Assembly: GCA_937925855.1 (NCBI GenBank)
Contig: CALAMO010000023.1
Coordinates: 1-64,000, forward strand
DNA length: 64,000 nt
Direction of reading: 5' to 3'
From: an uncultured Thiotrichaceae bacterium
Lineage (GTDB): Bacteria > Pseudomonadota > Gammaproteobacteria > Thiotrichales > Thiotrichaceae
Below, one piece after another: positions 8,518 to 19,480 of the stretch (the stretch's first letter is position 1; the number at the start of each line of letters is the position of its first letter). Below the pieces are notes generated by a model. The model made no database searches, was not told where the DNA came from, and saw only the letters and a program-made list of their open reading frames with translations. The position numbers were made by a program, and so were the translations under genes.

Positions 8518-10887
8518 ATGGCTGATTATATTCTTTGGTTTGACCAGTTAGGGATGGATGACCTTAATGTTGTGGGCGGCAAAAACGCCTCCTTGGGTGA
8601 AATGATCAGTCACCTCGCCGGGATGGGCGTTAGCGTCCCTGGCGGTTTTGCGACCACCACGCATGCCTACCGTGACTTTCTGAATCATGAGGGTTTACGC
8701 GATCGGATTAATACCCTGCTGGCGTCGCTCGATGTCAGTGATATTGCGGCGCTGACTGAGGCGGGTAAAGTGATTCGCGGCTGGCTGCTGGCGGCACCGC
8801 TGCCGGAGGCGCTGTTGGCGGCGGTACAGGATGCTTATACCCAGCTGGTCGCTGGTGCGGGCGATACTGCGTCGTTTGCAGTGCGCTCTTCTGCGACGGC
8901 GGAGGATTTGCCGGATGCTTCTTTCGCTGGACAGCAGGAAACCTTCCTGAATGTGCGCGGTTTTGAACACGTGGTGGCCGCAATTAAAGAGGTGTTCGCC
9001 TCGCTTTATAATGACCGTGCCATTGCCTATCGGGTGCATCAAAATTTTGAGCACGACAAGGTCTTTTTATCCGCCGGTATCCAGAAGATGGTGCGCAGTG
9101 ATATTGGGGCCAGCGGCGTGATGTTTACCCTGGATACGGAATCAGGCTTTCGGGATGCGGCTTTTATCACGGGTGCTTACGGCCTGGGCGAAACGGTGGT
9201 GCAGGGTGCGGTCAACCCAGATGAGTTTTATGTGTACAAGCCGAATTTGCTAGCGCAGCGTCCGGCCATTCTGTCACGCCGTCTGGGTTCGAAAGCACTT
9301 GAAATGGTGTATGACACGGCGGCGGCGGATCATAAATCAGTGATTACGCGCGAAGTGGAAGCGGCGCGGCGGCAGCGCTTTTGTCTCAGCGATGCCCAGG
9401 TGGAGCAGCTGGCGCAGATGGCGCTGGTAATTGAGCAGCATTATGGTCGCCCGATGGACATCGAATGGGCGCTGGATGGCGGTGATGGCAAGCTTTATAT
9501 CGTGCAGGCCCGACCAGAAACGGTAGAAAGCCGTAGTGACGCCACTAAAATCGAGCGCTATCAGCTGACAGAAAGCGGTGAGCTGCTGGCAGAGGGCCGA
9601 GCGATTGGCCAGAAAATTGGTCAGGGCAAGGCGCGCATTATCGCGGGTATTGAGCAGATGGACGAGGTACAGGCTGGCGATGTGCTAGTGACGGATATGA
9701 CCGACCCGGACTGGGAACCGATTATGCAGCGCGCCTCAGCCATCGTGACGAATCGCGGGGGGCGTACCTGTCACGCCGCGATTATTGCACGTGAAATGGG
9801 GATTCCGGCGGTGGTCGGCTGTGGTAATGCCACGCGGGTGATTAAAGCTGGGGATGAGGTGACGGTGTCCTGTGCGGAAGGCGATACTGGGATGATTTAT
9901 GCCGGACGATTGGCCTTTGAAGTGGCGCGGGCCGATACCGGCAAGCTGCCAGCGCTGCCGGTTAAGGTGATGATGAACGTGGGTAATCCCTCCCGCGCCT
10001 TTGCCTTCGCGCGCTTGCCGAATGCGGGCGTAGGTTTGGCCCGCTTAGAATTTATTATTAATAATATGATTGGCATTCACCCCAAGGCGCTGCTGGCGTT
10101 TGAGCAGCTGCCGCACGAATTACAGGCCAGTATTGCCGGGCGCATTGCCGGTTATCCCGATCCCGTAAGCTTCTATGTGGAGAAGCTTACGGAAGGAATT
10201 GCGACCCTGGGTGCAGCGTTTTATCCCAATCCGGTAATCGTGCGGATGTCTGATTTTAAGTCAAATGAGTACGCTAATTTACTCGGGGGCGAACGCTATG
10301 AGCCGCATGAAGAAAATCCCATGATTGGTTATCGCGGGGTGTCGCGCTATTTATCGGCTGATTTCCGCGCTTGTTTTGAGCTGGAGTGTCAGGCGCTGCG
10401 TAAAGTGCGGAATGATATGGGGCTAACTAATATCGAAATTATGATTCCCTTCTGCCGCACGCCGGAAGAAGCGCAGCAGGTGACGGAACTGTTGGCCGAA
10501 AACGGCATTAGGCGCGGCGAGAATGGCCTGAAGCTGATTATGATGTGTGAAATTCCCTCGAATGCGCTGCTGGCGGATGAGTTTCTGGAATACTTTGACG
10601 GCTTTTCAATTGGTTCGAATGATATGACGCAGCTAAGTTTGGGGCTGGATCGCGATTCTGAGCTGATTGCCCACCTGTTTGATGAGCGTAACCCGGCGGT
10701 AAAGAAGTTGCTGTCGATGGCGATTACGGCCTGTAAGCGGCAGGGCAAATATATCGGTATCTGCGGGCAGGGGCCGTCAGATTATGAGGACTTTGCCGCT
10801 TGGCTGTTGGAGCAGGGGATTAGCAGTATCTCACTGAATCCTGATACGGTGGTGGATACCTGGCTGCATTTAGCCCAATCCACTTAA
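8518..10887 (+). CDS. ppsA: phosphoenolpyruvate synthase (pyruvate, water dikinase)
   Basis: Converts pyruvate, ATP and water to PEP, AMP and phosphate, the entry step to gluconeogenesis from pyruvate. The domain order is typical: an N-terminal ATP-grasp-like domain (residues 1-340, with [20 protein letters not shown]), the phosphohistidine domain with [11 protein letters not shown] near residue 418, and a C-terminal PEP-binding TIM barrel with the catalytic Cys in [10 protein letters not shown] near residue 750. Length of 789 residues is normal. AGGAG precedes the ATG. Its kinase/phosphorylase PpsR follows downstream in tandem, whereas in E. coli the pair is divergent. A leader terminator suggests additional transcriptional control. 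Confidence 0.97.
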   Translation: MADYILWFDQLGMDDLNVVGGKNASLGEMISHLAGMGVSVPGGFATTTHAYRDFLNHEGLRDRINTLLASLDVSDIAALTEAGKVIRGWLLAAPLPEALLAAVQDAYTQLVAGAGDTASFAVRSSATAEDLPDASFAGQQETFLNVRGFEHVVAAIKEVFASLYNDRAIAYRVHQNFEHDKVFLSAGIQKMVRSDIGASGVMFTLDTESGFRDAAFITGAYGLGETVVQGAVNPDEFYVYKPNLLAQRPAILSRRLGSKALEMVYDTAAADHKSVITREVEAARRQRFCLSDAQVEQLAQMALVIEQHYGRPMDIEWALDGGDGKLYIVQARPETVESRSDATKIERYQLTESGELLAEGRAIGQKIGQGKARIIAGIEQMDEVQAGDVLVTDMTDPDWEPIMQRASAIVTNRGGRTCHAAIIAREMGIPAVVGCGNATRVIKAGDEVTVSCAEGDTGMIYAGRLAFEVARADTGKLPALPVKVMMNVGNPSRAFAFARLPNAGVGLARLEFIINNMIGIHPKALLAFEQLPHELQASIAGRIAGYPDPVSFYVEKLTEGIATLGAAFYPNPVIVRMSDFKSNEYANLLGGERYEPHEENPMIGYRGVSRYLSADFRACFELECQALRKVRNDMGLTNIEIMIPFCRTPEEAQQVTELLAENGIRRGENGLKLIMMCEIPSNALLADEFLEYFDGFSIGSNDMTQLSLGLDRDSELIAHLFDERNPAVKKLLSMAITACKRQGKYIGICGQGPSDYEDFAAWLLEQGISSISLNPDTVVDTWLHLAQST

Positions 10888-10914
10888 GGGAAGGGTGAGG
10901 GCAGCAGCGTGTGC

Positions 10915-10923
10915 TGGTATAAT
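10915..10923 (+). promoter_or_regulatory. extended -10 promoter for ppsR
   Basis: TGGTATAAT is a perfect -10 hexamer with the TGn extension, 33 bp before the ppsR start codon. Extended -10 elements can work without a good -35, and none is evident here. It would let ppsR be expressed when the upstream ppsA transcript is attenuated. Confidence 0.55.
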
Positions 10924-10956
10924 GCTTAGTTTCTCATCTACTAAGGATAACCATTC

Positions 10957-11826
10957 ATGCAAGCCACTGAGTTAGCTCAGCCCGCTACCCGCCGCAGCGT
11001 ATTCTTTCTCTCGGATCGCACTGGCATTACCGCAGAAACCCTGGGTCACAGTCTGTTGACGCAGTTTGATAACGTCGAATGGAACCGCCACAGTATTCCG
11101 TTTCTAGATTCCATGCAGAAAGTGGCGGCGCTGGCGGAGCGAATTAATCAATGTGCTGCTACAGATGGGTGCCGTCCCCTGGTATTTAGCACGCTGGTGG
11201 ATGAAGAACAGCGCGCGGTGATTTCCGATACCCATTGCGTGTTCTATGATTTCTTCGGTACGTTCATCGATTCGATGGAAAAAGAGCTGCGCCAGCAATC
11301 TGCGCACGCCGTCGGGCGTTCCTATGGCCTACAGGGTAATCAAACCTCCTACTTCGACCGAATGGAGGCGATTAATTTCACCCTAAATAATGACGATGGC
11401 GTGTCCGCGCGCAACTTTGCTAAGGCCGATATTATTCTCATCGGTGTGTCGCGCTCTGGGAAAACGCCGACCTGTCTGTATATGGCACTGCAATACGGCA
11501 TTGCAGCGGCGAATTACCCGCTCACTGAGGAAGATATGGATTCGATGCGCCTGCCGAAGATCTTGGAGCCCTTTAAGGATAAGCTGTTTGGGCTGACGCT
11601 GAATCCGCAGCAGCTCCACCGCATCCGCCAGGAGCGTCGCCCCAATAGTCCGTATGCGGCCTTGGCGCAGTGCCAGCAGGAAATTCAGTGGCAGGAAAGC
11701 CTGTATCGTTTATCAAAGGTGCCGAATATCGATACCAGCAATATCTCTATTGAAGAAATTAGCGCCACTATTCTAAACCGTAGCGGTCTGAAACGTGCGC
11801 TGTACGGTGCCAGCAAAAACCACTAA
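10957..11826 (+). CDS. ppsR: PEP synthetase regulatory protein (kinase / pyrophosphorylase, DUF299)
   Basis: Bifunctional regulator that inactivates PpsA by ADP-dependent threonine phosphorylation and restores it by phosphate-dependent dephosphorylation (known for E. coli PpsR/YdiA). The N-terminus carries the family signature FFLSDRTGITAETLGHS at residues 16-32. A P-loop-like GVSRSGKTPT motif is near residue 164, and a MRLPKILEPFKDKLFGLT segment follows. Length of 289 residues is slightly longer than the approximately 277 of E. coli. AAGGA precedes the ATG. The tandem position behind ppsA supports the assignment. Confidence 0.95.
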   Translation: MQATELAQPATRRSVFFLSDRTGITAETLGHSLLTQFDNVEWNRHSIPFLDSMQKVAALAERINQCAATDGCRPLVFSTLVDEEQRAVISDTHCVFYDFFGTFIDSMEKELRQQSAHAVGRSYGLQGNQTSYFDRMEAINFTLNNDDGVSARNFAKADIILIGVSRSGKTPTCLYMALQYGIAAANYPLTEEDMDSMRLPKILEPFKDKLFGLTLNPQQLHRIRQERRPNSPYAALAQCQQEIQWQESLYRLSKVPNIDTSNISIEEISATILNRSGLKRALYGASKNH

Positions 11827-11909
11827 TGGCCGTTCAGGACGCCACAGCCATTAAGCAGCAGTCATCAAGCAACCGCTATTGATCCATTCACGAATAAGGA
11901 ATCGCACAG

Positions 11910-14546
11910 ATGAGAGACGGTCAGCCCAGTACCATTTACCTGAAGGATTATCAGGCTTTCCCCTGGAAGGTCGAACGTGTAGCGCTGACGTTTGAGTTGG
12001 GCGAGGACGCGACGCTAGTCACCAATACCAGCCGTTACCAGCGGCAAGCCTTCGCGCCGCAAGACAGTACCTTGGTTTTGGATGGTGAAGCCCTGGAGCT
12101 GGTGAGCTGTAAGCTCAATGGAGTGCTGCTGAGCGAAGCGGCGTATCAGCTCACTGAGGAGAGCCTCTGCTTTACCGAGCTGCCGGAGACAGCGGAACTG
12201 GAGATCATTACCCGCATTTACCCGCAGAAAAATACGTCGTTGGAGGGCCTATACCAATCGAGCGGTAATTTCTGTACCCAGTGTGAGGCGCAAGGCTTTC
12301 GCAAGATCACTTATTACCCGGATCGACCCGATGTGATGAGTCTGTTTACCACCAAGATCATTGGTGAACAGGCAAAATACCCCGTGTTATTGTCAAACGG
12401 TAATCTGATTGCCTCCGGTGAAGACGCAGACGGCCAGCATTGGGCCTGTTGGGAAGACCCACACCGCAAACCGGCGTATTTATTTGCGCTGGTCGCTGGC
12501 CAGCTAGCGCATGTGGAAGACCATTTTAGCACCGAAGAGGGGCGCGATGTGGTGCTGCGTATTTATACTGAGGCGCATAATATCGATAAATGTGAGCATG
12601 CTATGGCTTCGCTTCAGCGGGCGATGCAGTGGGATGAAGCGCGCTTTGGCTTGGTGTATGACCTTGATATTTACATGATCGTGGCGGTAGACGATTTTAA
12701 TATGGGGGCGATGGAAAATAAGGGGTTAAACATCTTTAACTCCAAGTTGGTTTTTGCTAGCCCAGAAACCGCAACCGACACCGATTATATTAATATCGAA
12801 GCGGTGATTGGGCACGAGTACTTCCATAACTGGACGGGCAACCGCGTGACCTGTCGCGATTGGTTCCAGCTGTCGCTCAAAGAAGGCCTGACTGTGTTTC
12901 GGGATCAGGAATTTACCGCCGACCTGCATTCACGCCCGGTGAAGCGTATTGATGATGTGCGCATGCTGCGGACGCATCAGTTTGCGGAAGATGCCAGTCC
13001 AATGGCTCATCCGATTCGCCCAGCCTCATACATGGAAATCAACAACTTTTACACGCTGACGGTGTATGAAAAGGGTGCGGAGGTGGTGCGCCTGTATCAG
13101 ACGCTGCTGGGGCAAGAGGGCTTCCGTAAGGGCATGGATCTGTATTTTGAGCGCCACGATGGCGAGGCGGTGACCACAGAAGATTTTCTGGCGGCGATGG
13201 CGGATGCGAATCAGCGCGACCTGAGCCAGCTACGCTACTGGTATGAGCAGGCCGGGACGCCCACGGTGCGAGTCAATATGGATTATGACGCAGCCGCGCA
13301 GACCTGTACGCTCACGATCCAGCAGTCCTGTGCACCGACCCCAGAGTGTATGCATAAGCAGGCGTATTTGGTGCCATTGACGCTCGGTTTGCTGGGGCAA
13401 GATGGACAGGATCTGCCGTTAATTGACGCGGCGGGGCAGCGTGTGAATCCGGTGTTACAGCTAACGGCAGCGGAACAGCAGTTTAGCTTCAGCCAGATTG
13501 CGGAGCGGCCTGTGCCTTCCTTGCTGCGTGGCTTCTCTGCGCCGGTGCGGCTGGAATATGACTACAGCGAGGCTGAGCTGTTTTTCCTGATGAAGCATGA
13601 CAGCGATGCCTTTAATCGTTGGGATGCCGGGCAGCGCTTGGCGATGAATACCTTCCAGCACCTGCTGGTAACGCAGCAGGCGGGTGAAGGCTTGGGTCTG
13701 AGCCATGAGTTTATTGAGGCGTTTCAGGCGGTATTGAATGATGAGTCGCTGGATGAGGCGCTGCGCGCTGAGGCGCTGTCGTTGCCATCGATGAGCGATG
13801 TGATTGAGCTGGCCCGCCCGGCTGATCCTTCCGCTATTTATCGCGTACGAGCGTTTGTCTGTGCCACGCTGGCGAAGGCGCTGCGCGTTGATTTGGAGCG
13901 CACCTATAACGCGCTACGAGACAGCGGAGACTACACGATTAGCCCAGAAAGTATGGGTAAACGCCGCCTGAAAAATGTATGCCTGGCCTATCTGGGGCGG
14001 ATTGATGATAGTGCGATACACGCCCAGTGCTTTGAACAGTATCAGCAGGCAAATAATATGACCGATGCGCTGGCGGCGCTGACGGTGCTGGTCGACATTG
14101 ATTGCCCCCAGCGTAACGCGAGCTTGCAGCACTTCCATGACCGCTGGCAGCACGATACCTTAGTGATGGACAAGTGGTTTGCCTTACAGGCCGCCTCCAG
14201 TCTGCCAGATACCTTACAGCAGGTGGAGCAGCTGATGCAGCATCGGCTGTTTGATCTGCGCAACCCGAATAAGGTGCGCTCACTGGTTGGGAGCTTTGCT
14301 ATGCGCAATCCGCTGCACTATCACGCCGCCGATGGCAGTGGCTATGCGTTTTTGGCCGATCGTGTGCTGGAGTTGAATGCGACTAATCCGCAGGTGGCCG
14401 CGCGTATTGTGCGCCCCCTGATGAACTGGCGACATTTTGAAATCGGGCGTTCTAACCTAATGAAAGCGCAGCTGGAGCGCATCCAGACACATGACGGCCT
14501 GTCGGTTGATGTGTTGGAAATTGTGACTAAAAGTCTGGCGGACTAA
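11910..14546 (+). CDS. pepN: aminopeptidase N (M1 family)
   Basis: Zinc metallopeptidase that trims N-terminal residues from peptides in the cytoplasm. The exopeptidase motif GAMENKG is near residue 268. The zinc site is HEYFHNWTGNR near residue 300, and the third ligand Glu lies in SLKEGLTVFRDQEF about 20 residues later. The remaining C-terminal helical domain is complete, and the total of 878 residues is typical of the bacterial PepN branch. AAGGA lies nine bases before the start. A CPBP protease gene follows after four bases, so the two are probably co-transcribed. Confidence 0.97.
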   Translation: MRDGQPSTIYLKDYQAFPWKVERVALTFELGEDATLVTNTSRYQRQAFAPQDSTLVLDGEALELVSCKLNGVLLSEAAYQLTEESLCFTELPETAELEIITRIYPQKNTSLEGLYQSSGNFCTQCEAQGFRKITYYPDRPDVMSLFTTKIIGEQAKYPVLLSNGNLIASGEDADGQHWACWEDPHRKPAYLFALVAGQLAHVEDHFSTEEGRDVVLRIYTEAHNIDKCEHAMASLQRAMQWDEARFGLVYDLDIYMIVAVDDFNMGAMENKGLNIFNSKLVFASPETATDTDYINIEAVIGHEYFHNWTGNRVTCRDWFQLSLKEGLTVFRDQEFTADLHSRPVKRIDDVRMLRTHQFAEDASPMAHPIRPASYMEINNFYTLTVYEKGAEVVRLYQTLLGQEGFRKGMDLYFERHDGEAVTTEDFLAAMADANQRDLSQLRYWYEQAGTPTVRVNMDYDAAAQTCTLTIQQSCAPTPECMHKQAYLVPLTLGLLGQDGQDLPLIDAAGQRVNPVLQLTAAEQQFSFSQIAERPVPSLLRGFSAPVRLEYDYSEAELFFLMKHDSDAFNRWDAGQRLAMNTFQHLLVTQQAGEGLGLSHEFIEAFQAVLNDESLDEALRAEALSLPSMSDVIELARPADPSAIYRVRAFVCATLAKALRVDLERTYNALRDSGDYTISPESMGKRRLKNVCLAYLGRIDDSAIHAQCFEQYQQANNMTDALAALTVLVDIDCPQRNASLQHFHDRWQHDTLVMDKWFALQAASSLPDTLQQVEQLMQHRLFDLRNPNKVRSLVGSFAMRNPLHYHAADGSGYAFLADRVLELNATNPQVAARIVRPLMNWRHFEIGRSNLMKAQLERIQTHDGLSVDVLEIVTKSLAD

Positions 14547-14550
14547 GCCG

Positions 14551-15459
14551 ATGAGCTACCTACAGCTGGCGGCGCTGGGCAAAAATAATGTCTGGCGCTA
14601 TAGTGTCGGGCTGGTGCTGATACTGTGTATGTGGCAGCTGATTGGGGGCATTCCGGTCGGTATGCTGGCGCTGCATCTCATGGATGATGGCGATCCGGCC
14701 ACGCTGTTTGATGCGGCGAGCATGCGTTTTATTGGCGTCGATCCGCTAGTCAGCTATCTGGCGATTAGTTTCACCTTTATTGCGCTGCTGCTGGGGATTT
14801 ATCTGGCGCTGCGGTTGTTGCATCAGCGCGCTTTCCTGAGTCTGATTACCCCGTTGGCGCGCATGAGCTGGCGACGGTTTTTTGTGGGTTTTGCCGTGTA
14901 CCTTGGCCTGCTGGTGCTGGTTACTTTGGTGGGGCTGGTGCTGGACATGGAAGAGGTGACGTTAAACTTTGATGCGCGTGCATTCTTTATGTTTCTACCG
15001 TTTGCCTTACTGCTAACGCCGCTGCAAGCCTGCACCGAGGAGCTGCTGTTTCGGGGCTATGTGATGCAGGGCCTGGGCCGACTGACTCAGAATAAAACCG
15101 TGGTTGTGGTGGTTTCATCCCTGCTATTTGTGCTGCCGCACCTGATGAACCCAGAAGTGGCGCTGGATCCGGTGATTTTACCCCTGACTTATTTTGCGCT
15201 CGGCGCATTTTTAGCGATGATTACGCTGCGGGATAACCGCTTAGAGTTGGCGATGGGGGTGCATTCGGCGAATAATTTGTTTGCCTTCGTGGTGATGAAT
15301 TATGAAGGCTCAGCCTTGGAGTCACCGTCGATATTAAATGCCACCCAGCCAGAGCCGTTGAGCAGCCTTATAGGCGTGCTACTTATTGCAACGTTGTTTT
15401 ACCTGCTGGTGTTTCGCGGATTGGGGCGGGGCGAGCGAGTCAGTAGGCCGTCAAAGTAA
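14551..15459 (+). CDS. CPBP-family intramembrane metalloprotease
   Basis: Multi-pass membrane protein of 302 residues with about eight hydrophobic helices. The CPBP (CAAX protease and bacteriocin-processing) motifs are visible: EELLFRGYVMQGLGR around residue 163, then PHLMNPE, then a third histidine in GVHSANNLFAF. These are the proposed catalytic Glu and metal-binding His residues. The bacterial family has diverse or unknown substrates, and no precursor peptide gene is seen nearby. It lies four bases after pepN and may be coupled to it. The 3' end converges on argB with only 14 bp between. Confidence 0.85.
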   Translation: MSYLQLAALGKNNVWRYSVGLVLILCMWQLIGGIPVGMLALHLMDDGDPATLFDAASMRFIGVDPLVSYLAISFTFIALLLGIYLALRLLHQRAFLSLITPLARMSWRRFFVGFAVYLGLLVLVTLVGLVLDMEEVTLNFDARAFFMFLPFALLLTPLQACTEELLFRGYVMQGLGRLTQNKTVVVVVSSLLFVLPHLMNPEVALDPVILPLTYFALGAFLAMITLRDNRLELAMGVHSANNLFAFVVMNYEGSALESPSILNATQPEPLSSLIGVLLIATLFYLLVFRGLGRGERVSRPSK

Positions 15460-15473
15460 TGCCGCTATGCTCG

Positions 15474-16436
<963 letters not shown>

Positions 16437-16517
16437 CTACTAGGGCACAGCGTGTATAACTGTCGCGAGCGTTGGTAAAAAGGCTAAACAGAACCACACT
16501 AAACATAGGATTTGTAC

Positions 16518-17687
16518 ATGGATTATGAGGTACTGATTGTTGGGGGCGGTATTGTTGGCTCTCTGCTGGCCTGTTTGCTGGGGCAGACTGGGCGGCGCGT
16601 AGCACTGATTGAAACCCAGCGCCCTACGGCTTTAGCGCCGCCGCCTGCTTTTGAGCTGCGGGTATCCGCGTTGAACCGAGCTTCACAGCAGGCCTTGCAA
16701 CAGGTGGGTGCCTGGCCGGAAATGATGGCGCAGCGGTTGGCGCCCTATGCGTCTATGGTGGTTTGGGATGCGACGGGTCGCGGTGAGATTCGGTTTGATG
16801 CCGCCGATTTGGGTGAGACTGAGCTAGGCCATATCGTGGAAAACAAGGTGATCCAGCATGCTTTGCTGGCGCTGATTGAGCGCGCGGCAAACATTGACTT
16901 ACTGTGCCCGGCACAGCTGGCGACCTACGATGTCAGCGCGCAAGGCGTGCAGCTCAGTTTGCGTGATGGCCGCACGTTGCGCGCACAGCTGCTGGTTGGG
17001 GCCGATGGGGCGCATTCATCGGTGCGGGCGCAGGCTAATATTGCTTGGCGGCGGGAGGACTACGGCCAAAAGGGGCTGGTTTGTGTGGCAAAGACCTCAT
17101 CTGCACACCAAGCAACGGCCTGGCAACGGTTTATGCCCACTGGCCCGCTGGCTTTTCTACCGCTGGCGGATCCAAACTACTGTTCGATCGTCTGGTCGCT
17201 GCCTGCTGATCGGGCGGATGTGCTGTTGCAGCAGCAGGCCGCCGCATTTCACCAGAGCCTAAGTGAGGCGCTGGATTATAGACTCGGTGAGGTGCTCGAA
17301 TCTGGCCCACGGGCGGCATTTATCCTACAGGGCGCACGGGCCGAGCACTACGCACAGGAGCAGGTGGTATTGGTCGGTGATGCCGCACATACCATCCACC
17401 CCCTCGCCGGACAGGGCGTGAATCTGGGCATACGTGATGTGCTGGAGCTGAGTACGCAGTTAGCCGACCTGCCGGCGACTGAGCTGGGAAATCTGGCGAC
17501 GCTGCGGCGCTATGAGCGGGCGCGTAAGGGCGATAATATGCTGACATTGAAAGCGATGGAAGGGCTGGCGTTCCTGTTTGGGAATCGCCAGCCCGTATTA
17601 AAGTTTGCGCGCAATGAGGGGCTGGCGCTGCTGAATCATTTACCCCTGTTAAAGCAGGCACTGGCACGGCAGGCGATGGGGGTTTAG
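16518..17687 (+). CDS. UbiH/UbiF/UbiI-family FAD-dependent hydroxylase (ubiquinone synthesis)
   Basis: Flavoprotein monooxygenase of the ubiquinone ring-hydroxylase family, with 389 residues. The FAD-binding GxGxxG is at the N-terminus (VGGGIVGSLLA). The DG motif LLVGADGAHSSVR is near residue 160, and the GD motif VLVGDAAHTIHPLAGQGVNLG is near residue 290. The C-terminal RRYERARKGDN segment is typical. The ring position it hydroxylates cannot be told from sequence by eye. The ATG after AGGA and a seven-base spacer is preferred over a TTG two codons upstream. No other ubi gene is adjacent. Confidence 0.87.
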   Translation: MDYEVLIVGGGIVGSLLACLLGQTGRRVALIETQRPTALAPPPAFELRVSALNRASQQALQQVGAWPEMMAQRLAPYASMVVWDATGRGEIRFDAADLGETELGHIVENKVIQHALLALIERAANIDLLCPAQLATYDVSAQGVQLSLRDGRTLRAQLLVGADGAHSSVRAQANIAWRREDYGQKGLVCVAKTSSAHQATAWQRFMPTGPLAFLPLADPNYCSIVWSLPADRADVLLQQQAAAFHQSLSEALDYRLGEVLESGPRAAFILQGARAEHYAQEQVVLVGDAAHTIHPLAGQGVNLGIRDVLELSTQLADLPATELGNLATLRRYERARKGDNMLTLKAMEGLAFLFGNRQPVLKFARNEGLALLNHLPLLKQALARQAMGV

Positions 17688-17787
17688 GGACGGGCCTGCC
17701 GGAAACCATTTTGCTGTAAATCCGGTTCATGTGAGTGCTTTATTGCGGTAAAGTCAGCGTTATTTTGCAGATTGTGGAGTTGTTACG

Positions 17788-18618
17788 ATGGCACAGATTG
17801 AGCGTTATGCCGTGATCGGCCACCCCATCAAGCACAGCAAGTCGCCGCATATCCATAATGCGTTTGCGCGCCAAACGGGACAGCCGCTGCACTATGTGGC
17901 TTTAGAAGCGCCGCTGGGTGAGTTTGCGCGCAGTTTGGCTGAATTTCGGCAGGCCGGTTTAGCAGGCTGTAACATCACTGCGCCGTTTAAGGAAGACGCC
18001 TGGCGGCTAGCGGATGAGCGCAGTCCGTTGGCAGAGCGCGCCGGGGCGGTGAATACGCTGCTGTTTCGGGGTGATGGGAGCCTATATGGCACCACTACGG
18101 ATGGTAGCGGTTTGGTGCGTGATTTGCAGCATAATCTACAGCTAGCAGTACGGGCTAAGCGGGTGCTGATTCTGGGTGCGGGTGGGGCAGTACGCGGCGT
18201 GTTGGAGGCGCTGCTAGCGTTGCAGCCTGCTGAACTGTGTGTTGCCAATCGAACGGCTGCCAAAGCGGCCGCTCTGGCGGCGGCGTTTGCTGATTTTGGG
18301 CCGATTAGCGGCGTAGGCTTGACGGCAATTGCTGGCTGCTATGACCTGATTATCAACGGCACTGCCGCTAGCTTGCAGGGTAAAATGCCGGAGCTGCCTG
18401 CGGGCTGTTTGGCGTCGGGTGGCAGCTGCTATGACATGATGTATGCGGCTGAGCCGACGGCCTTTATGCGCTGGGGACAGGTGCAGGGTGCTGGGCAGGT
18501 GTCGGATGGCTTGGGTATGCTGGTGGAGCAGGCCGCTGATGCATTTGCGGTTTGGCGTGGCGTGCGGCCGCAGACCGCCGCCGTGCTGGCTGAGCTACGG
18601 CAACAGATGACGGGTTGA
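17788..18618 (+). CDS. aroE: shikimate dehydrogenase (NADP+)
   Basis: Reduces 3-dehydroshikimate to shikimate in the pathway to chorismate. Substrate-site residues are present: SKSPHIHNAF near residue 15, NITAPFKEDAW with the catalytic Lys near residue 66, and TTDGSGLVRD with the Asp near residue 103. The dinucleotide-binding motif GAGGAVRG is near residue 130, followed by VANRTAAKA, which favours NADP+. Length of 276 residues is normal. GTGGAG stands before the ATG. It is flanked by a UbiH-type gene upstream and convergent yceF downstream. Confidence 0.96.
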   Translation: MAQIERYAVIGHPIKHSKSPHIHNAFARQTGQPLHYVALEAPLGEFARSLAEFRQAGLAGCNITAPFKEDAWRLADERSPLAERAGAVNTLLFRGDGSLYGTTTDGSGLVRDLQHNLQLAVRAKRVLILGAGGAVRGVLEALLALQPAELCVANRTAAKAAALAAAFADFGPISGVGLTAIAGCYDLIINGTAASLQGKMPELPAGCLASGGSCYDMMYAAEPTAFMRWGQVQGAGQVSDGLGMLVEQAADAFAVWRGVRPQTAAVLAELRQQMTG

Positions 18619-18670
18619 GCCTGCCTGTAGGGTTGCAACCCGTGCCCATCTCTGCTTTGCGATGTTTGCG

Positions 18671-19267
18671 CTAACCGGGGACGCTAAACCCCTGTTGACG
18701 CAGCATCTGTGCGAGCCTAATCAGTGGGAGGCCGACTAAAGCGTTGGGGTCATCGCCGTGCATGCGCGTAAACAGGCTGATGCCATAGCCTTCAGATTTA
18801 AAGCTGCCCGCGCAGTTATAGGGCTGTTCCTGCTGTAAATAGGCTTCAATTTCTGCGGCGCTCAGCGTGCGGAAACTCACCTCATAGGGAATGCAGTCTA
18901 ACTGGTAGTCCCCGCTGCGGGCATCATATAGACACAGTCCGGTGAGGAAGCGCACCGTTTGGCCTGAGCTGGCACTGAGTTGGGCCACCGCTTGTTCATG
19001 CGTGCCTGGTTTGCCGAGAATCTTGCCGTTTAGGACGGCACACTGGTCTGAACCAATAATCAAGGCCTGCGGGTGATGTGCGACAATGGCCTGTGCTTTT
19101 TGCACGGAGAGGCGCTGCACCATGGCGTCGGCTGACTCATCGGGCAGGCGGGTTTCATCGATGTTGGGCGCGGCCGTTATGAAGGGCAGGTGCAGCTTTT
19201 CCAGGATGCTGTGCCGGTAAACAGAGGTAGAGCTCAGAACCAGTTGGACGGCAGGTTGTGTTAGCAT
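18671..19267 (-). CDS. yceF: Maf-family nucleotide pyrophosphatase YceF
   Basis: Maf-like house-cleaning enzyme; the YceF subgroup prefers 7-methyl-GTP (known for E. coli YceF). The product is 198 residues, with the N-terminal motif SSTSVYRHSILEKL, the catalytic acidic residue in IIGSDQCAVLNG near residue 72, and the KPGTHEQAVAQL segment. The subgroup is supported by position: it is divergent from yceD-rpmF-plsX-fabH, exactly as in E. coli. Confidence 0.92.
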   Translation of the reverse strand: MLTQPAVQLVLSSTSVYRHSILEKLHLPFITAAPNIDETRLPDESADAMVQRLSVQKAQAIVAHHPQALIIGSDQCAVLNGKILGKPGTHEQAVAQLSASSGQTVRFLTGLCLYDARSGDYQLDCIPYEVSFRTLSAAEIEAYLQQEQPYNCAGSFKSEGYGISLFTRMHGDDPNALVGLPLIRLAQMLRQQGFSVPG

Positions 19268-19441
19268 GATGGCCTCTAAAACAGGTTGAATAATGAATTA
19301 AATGCCGCCAGTTGTGGACGCGAATGAACATGGCGGTGCGTCGTATCCAGCGGCAGCGGTGTGCAGCAGGCAGCACAGCGCACTTTATCAGACATTTATT
19401 AGCAGTTTCAGTGAGTTTTAGCTAAAAGCGGTGAATTTTTC

Positions 19442-19471
19442 TTTACAGTAAGGGTATGGGGTTCATATAAT
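19442..19471 (+). promoter_or_regulatory. sigma-70 promoter abutting the yceD start codon
   Basis: TTTACA, an 18-bp spacer and a perfect TATAAT. Transcription should begin about 7 bp after the -10, which is at or within three bases of the yceD ATG. No Shine-Dalgarno sequence lies between them. This predicts a leaderless or nearly leaderless mRNA for the operon. Confidence 0.6.
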
Positions 19472-19480
19472 CCCGCGCTT